From: Glycine soja
Lineage: Eukaryota > Streptophyta > Magnoliopsida > Fabales > Fabaceae
Assembly (NCBI RefSeq): GCF_004193775.1
Contig: NC_041020.1
Location: 5,847,657-5,911,656 of the forward strand
Direction of reading: 5' to 3'
Length of the DNA stretch: 64,000 bases
The notes below the pieces were generated by a model. The model saw only the letters and a program-made list of their open reading frames with translations, searched no databases and was not told the origin of the DNA. Position numbers and translations under genes: made by a program. Shown in pieces: positions 62,601-64,000 of the stretch (its first letter is position 1; each line of letters starts with the position of its first letter).

Positions 62601-63856
62601 GGTTCCTATTCTTAATCATGAAATTATGATGTACCCAATGTGTAAAACAATTTAGTCAATTTTTAATGCGCATTATGTTAGTTAATCTATTTATTTATTT
62701 AGTCCATAATGTTTATTAATGTCACATTAGCCAAGTGGGAGAATGTTAGAATTAATGTCTCATGTGAGAGGCATATGACTTAGTAGGGACTAATAAATAA
62801 ATAATTAACAATTAAGGGCTAAATTGTAATTGGGCTTAATAGGAGAAGTTTCTAGATTTACTGCTACTTGATGGGAGTAGTGGTTATAAAAGGGGCTTAA
62901 TACTCACTAATGTGAAATAAGGTCCCCTTCCTGACCAGAAAGTGCTCTTTTCTCACCCATAGCCATCACGAACGGAGAGAGACATAAAAGAAAGGCCAAA
63001 GGAAGTGAAATCCTATTTCTCTCATTTTCAAGGAAATCAAAGTGCACCAGAGAGAAGATCCTATGGAGAAAGGTACACATAATTATCTATTATTCTTTAT
63101 TGATTGTTTTGTGAGAACCATAAATTTCAAGATCCGGTTAGTTTTCTATAATTGATAGTCAAGGAAACACTCAAGAATTTTTACACTATGAAGAGCCAAT
63201 ATAAAAAATAGATGAAGGTGAGAGACAAGGTAGACATACTTTATGCATCACTAGAATGTCTTTGGCAGTTCCTTCAGAAGGAGGATTTACATGTCCCATG
63301 GACTTTAAACATCTTTTGGATACTACTTTATCGAAGATCATTTTATAATCTCCTCCACACTCTTGTTCAATGTCCCTGGCTTTATCCATAGCAGCACCAG
63401 ACCAGAAGCCCCCATCAAAGTAAGGCAAACGAGCAGTTGTTACCTTGGAGTCACAACTTCCAGTAGTAACAAAGAAATGATCATGTAAGTTAGTTGAACC
63501 AACAACGATATTTTCTTCGGCAGCCTTTCTTAGCATCGAATGATACCTGCATAAATTAAACAAGCAATGTGTATATATAAATACACAATAGTTACATGGC
63601 ATTGCTAATTTTCCAATGCAAGGATGACAAAAAAAAATGGCTAATGAAATGTATACAGAAGCACATGAAAACTCAACACACACACACACACGTAAGGAGA
63701 AAGAAAGACAGACCAGTGCCGTAGTTTATCTTTCTTGGGAGTTTTTTGGGTGTCAGGATGACAATATAGTAAATAATCTTCTCCCTTCATAGGTGGACAG
63801 GCCCATATATAGCAAGTTGCGAAACCTCGTTTCTTGCAAAAATCAAGATATCCAAT
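53681..63856 (-). CDS. p300/CBP-type histone acetyltransferase (HAC family), 3' part (partial)
   Basis: Seven exons, all in frame: 63856-63714, 63546-63240, 55830-55691, 55099-55042, 54665-54276, 54092-53866 and 53768-53681 (TAA at 53683-53681), giving 450 residues. The first two carry the end of the HAT core: [57 protein letters not shown] first ZZ-like finger starts at CMHC (visible residue 171), a second ZZ at CRVC (284), and the TAZ2 finger covers about 347-422 (HASLCHS..CTYPHC, CKKVW, PRCM). This HAT-ZZ-ZZ-TAZ order is that of plant HAC1/5/12-type nuclear co-activators that acetylate histone tails. The gene continues beyond the right edge. Intron 63239-55831 (7.4 kb) holds a young antisense Copia element. 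No lesion is seen; it looks functional. Confidence 0.93.
56532..56973 (+). repeat. 5' LTR of the young Copia
   Basis: 442 bp with TG..CA borders. Contains GGTTATAAAAGGGGC near 56670, which looks like a TATA region, followed by a probable leader. Confidence 0.95.
56976..56987 (+). other. Primer-binding site of the young Copia
   Basis: TGGTATCAGAGC two bases after the 5' LTR; perfect complement to the 3' end of plant initiator tRNA-Met. Confidence 0.93.
58235..60511 (+). CDS. Copia gag-protease-integrase
   Basis: 758 codons. The gag part has the UBN2-type core ([29 protein letters not shown]). It is followed by a basic stretch and the zinc knuckle [14 protein letters not shown] (about residues 271-284). 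The protease motif [12 protein letters not shown] supplies the catalytic Asp. Integrase has an HHCC-type region ([17 protein letters not shown]) and the DDE core ([32 protein letters not shown]). The frame ends at TAA (60509) and continues without shift in the next entry. The ATG at 58235 is the first in frame but may not be the true start; gag similarity begins about 20 residues later. Confidence 0.93.
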   Translation: MYDLCFMYQNAYVKFYYAVPVPNLLNSHVSSVPIFNGLNFSDWNEQVQFHLGVLDLDLAILEEKPATITDASSNEQKAHYKAWERSNRLSLMFMRMTVADSIKTALPKTDSAKEFMGLVGERSQTADKSLAGTLMSTLTTMKFDGSRTMHEHVIEMTNIAARLKTLGMAVNENFLVQFILNSLPSEYGPFQMSYNTMKDKWNVHELHSMLVQEETRLKNQGSHSIHYVSHRGNQGAGKKFVKKHDKGKGPLKIKDGPVQIQKKASKNNNCHFCGKSGHFQKDCPKRKSWFEKKGELNALVCFESNLTEVPHNTWWIDSGCTTHVSNTMQGFLTIQTISPNEKFVFMGNRVKAPVEAVGTYRLKLDTGHHLDLLETLYVPSLSRNLVSLSKLDITGYSFNFGNGCFSLFKYNHLIGTGVLCDGLYKLKLDGLYVETVLTLHHNVGTKRSLVNERFAFLWHKHLGHISRERIERLIKNEILPDLDFTDLNICVDCIKGKQTKHTKKGATRSTQLLEIVHTDICGPFDVSSFGRERYFITFIDDYSRYGYVYLLHEKSQAVNALEIYLNEVERQLDRKVKIIRSDQGGEYYGRYDETGQHPGPFAKLLQKRGICAQYTMSGTPQQNGVSERRNRTLMDMVRSMLINSTLPVSLWMYALKTAMYLLNRVPSKAVPKTPFELWTNRTPSMRHLHVWGCQAEIRIYNPQERKLDARTISGYFIGYPEKSKGYMFYCPNHSTRIVETGNARFIKNGEISGSTVPR
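60512..62350 (+). CDS. Copia reverse transcriptase-RNase H
   Basis: 612 codons in the same frame as the preceding ORF, directly after its stop codon. The start at GTG is only the first codon after the stop; no separate initiation is implied. RT blocks: [42 protein letters not shown] and the YVDD catalytic box (about 61365). RNase H blocks: [27 protein letters not shown] and [15 protein letters not shown], then [10 protein letters not shown] near the end. It could be made only by readthrough of the TAA or from an element lacking it. Confidence 0.93.
   Translation: MEIKEVRVQVPLAFASSSKVITTSVTATNSNEEVQHNDEPMIHNEPIMEEPQEVALRKSQRERRPAISNDYVVYLHETETNLSINDNDPVSFSQAISCDNSEKWLNAMKEEIDSMEHNDVWDLVELSKGCKRVGCKWVFKTKRDSHGNLERYKARLVAKGFTQKDGIDYKETFSPVSQKDSFRIIMALVAHYDLELHQMDVKTAFLNGDLEEDVYMDQPMGFSVEGKEHMVCKLKKSIYGLKQASRQWYLKFNDTIVSFGFKENTVDRCVYLKVSGSKVMFLVLYVDDILLATNDLGLLHETKKFLSSNFEMKDMGEASYVIGIEIFRNRSQGLLGLSQKAYINKVLERFRMEKCSASPVPIQKGDKFSLAQCPKNDLERKQMEAIPYASVVGSIMYAQTCTRPDISFATGMLGRYQSNPGMEHWKATKKVLRYLQGTKDHMLTYKRSNHLEVIGYSDSDFAGCVDTRKSTLGFVFLLAGGAISWKSAKQSVVAASTMEAEFVACFEATVQANWLRNFISGLGIVDSIARPLKMYCDNSAAVFFSKNDKYSTGAKHMELKYFAVKEEVQKQRVSIEHINTKLMIADPLTKGLPPKTFIEHVESMGIIVIDDH
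62744..63185 (+). repeat. 3' LTR of the young Copia
   Basis: 442 bp, same length as the 5' LTR, with five substitutions and no indels. Confidence 0.95.
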
Positions 63857-64000
63857 CTGAGGATTAGAAAAAGAAAAACATGAATAGTGAATAGAAGAAA
63901 TGGAAAGGTTTTAACTTCAACTGCTTACTGTGTCGGTTAATTGATATAATAAAGGAACCTTAGTGGGAATACGTTCTTACAGAAACAGAAAGCAAGTACT

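Larger units (their letters stand above)
56532..63185 (+). mobile_element. Full-length young Copia retrotransposon in a HAC intron
   Basis: 5' LTR 56532-56973 and 3' LTR 62744-63185, each 442 bp, TGTTAGAATT...TTTTTACA, differing at five positions by my alignment (about 1.1 percent). A perfect TSD CTATG flanks the element (56527-56531 and 63186-63190). The primer site TGGTATCAGAGC (56976-56987) matches initiator tRNA-Met; the polypurine tract AAGTGGGAGAA ends at 62743. Coding runs from 58235 to 62350 in one frame, broken by one TAA at 60509-60511. It lies antisense to the HAC gene, with 54 nt between its end and the upstream HAC exon. Confidence 0.97.

Overview
The window is plant nuclear DNA, very probably from a soybean-type legume (Glycine). 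Three things point there: AT-rich intergenic DNA with introns bearing GT/GC..AG borders, Copia elements primed by initiator tRNA-Met, and Tgm-like CACTA termini together with repeats carrying GTAATCGATTAC palindromes. Coding evidence comes from recognising protein families in translated exons; no database search was possible.

Three loci look like real host genes. (1) The 5' end of a TBC-domain Rab GTPase-activating protein, minus strand, 1-376, running off the left edge. (2) A complete four-exon FTSHI3-type inactive plastid FtsH, plus strand, 13912-18961, 631 residues, with no zinc-protease domain and one GC-AG intron. (3) The last seven coding exons of a p300/CBP-type histone acetyltransferase (HAC family), minus strand, 63856 down to a stop at 53681; its 5' part lies beyond the right edge. 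All seven HAC exons join in frame, although a young 6,654-bp Copia element sits antisense in one intron.

Most of the rest is mobile DNA and its by-products. Left part: a solo LTR (726-1806) upstream of the RabGAP gene, a hAT transposase relic (5.2-6.4 kb), a MULE-like element with long terminal inverted repeats (6.9-8.2 kb), a decayed Copia 3' half (9.2-11.8 kb) and a 1.2-kb inverted repeat (11.9-13.1 kb). Middle: a decayed Copia (21654-29165) whose 5' LTR is split by a 3.0-kb solo LTR, with both target duplications readable, plus several MITEs.

The most unusual parts are two clusters of captured gene pieces, all on the minus strand. The first (31.5-36.1 kb) lies between CACTA-type termini and carries four NADP-malic-enzyme exons next to the 5' part of a HAC-like gene. 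The second (44.8-51.9 kb) carries exons of an ALDH2C-type aldehyde dehydrogenase, a serine-carboxypeptidase-like protein, a DJ-1/PfpI protein and a CIPK kinase domain. It lies left of a degenerate copy of the same kind of CACTA end at 53.2 kb. Between the clusters are a 1.85-kb inverted repeat (36.07-37.91 kb), a 55-bp tandem array, a LINE 3' end and a broken MYB-CC (PHR1-like) gene invaded by other repeats. The genes do not form a pathway together; the window mainly shows how transposons rearrange host exons beside a few intact genes.
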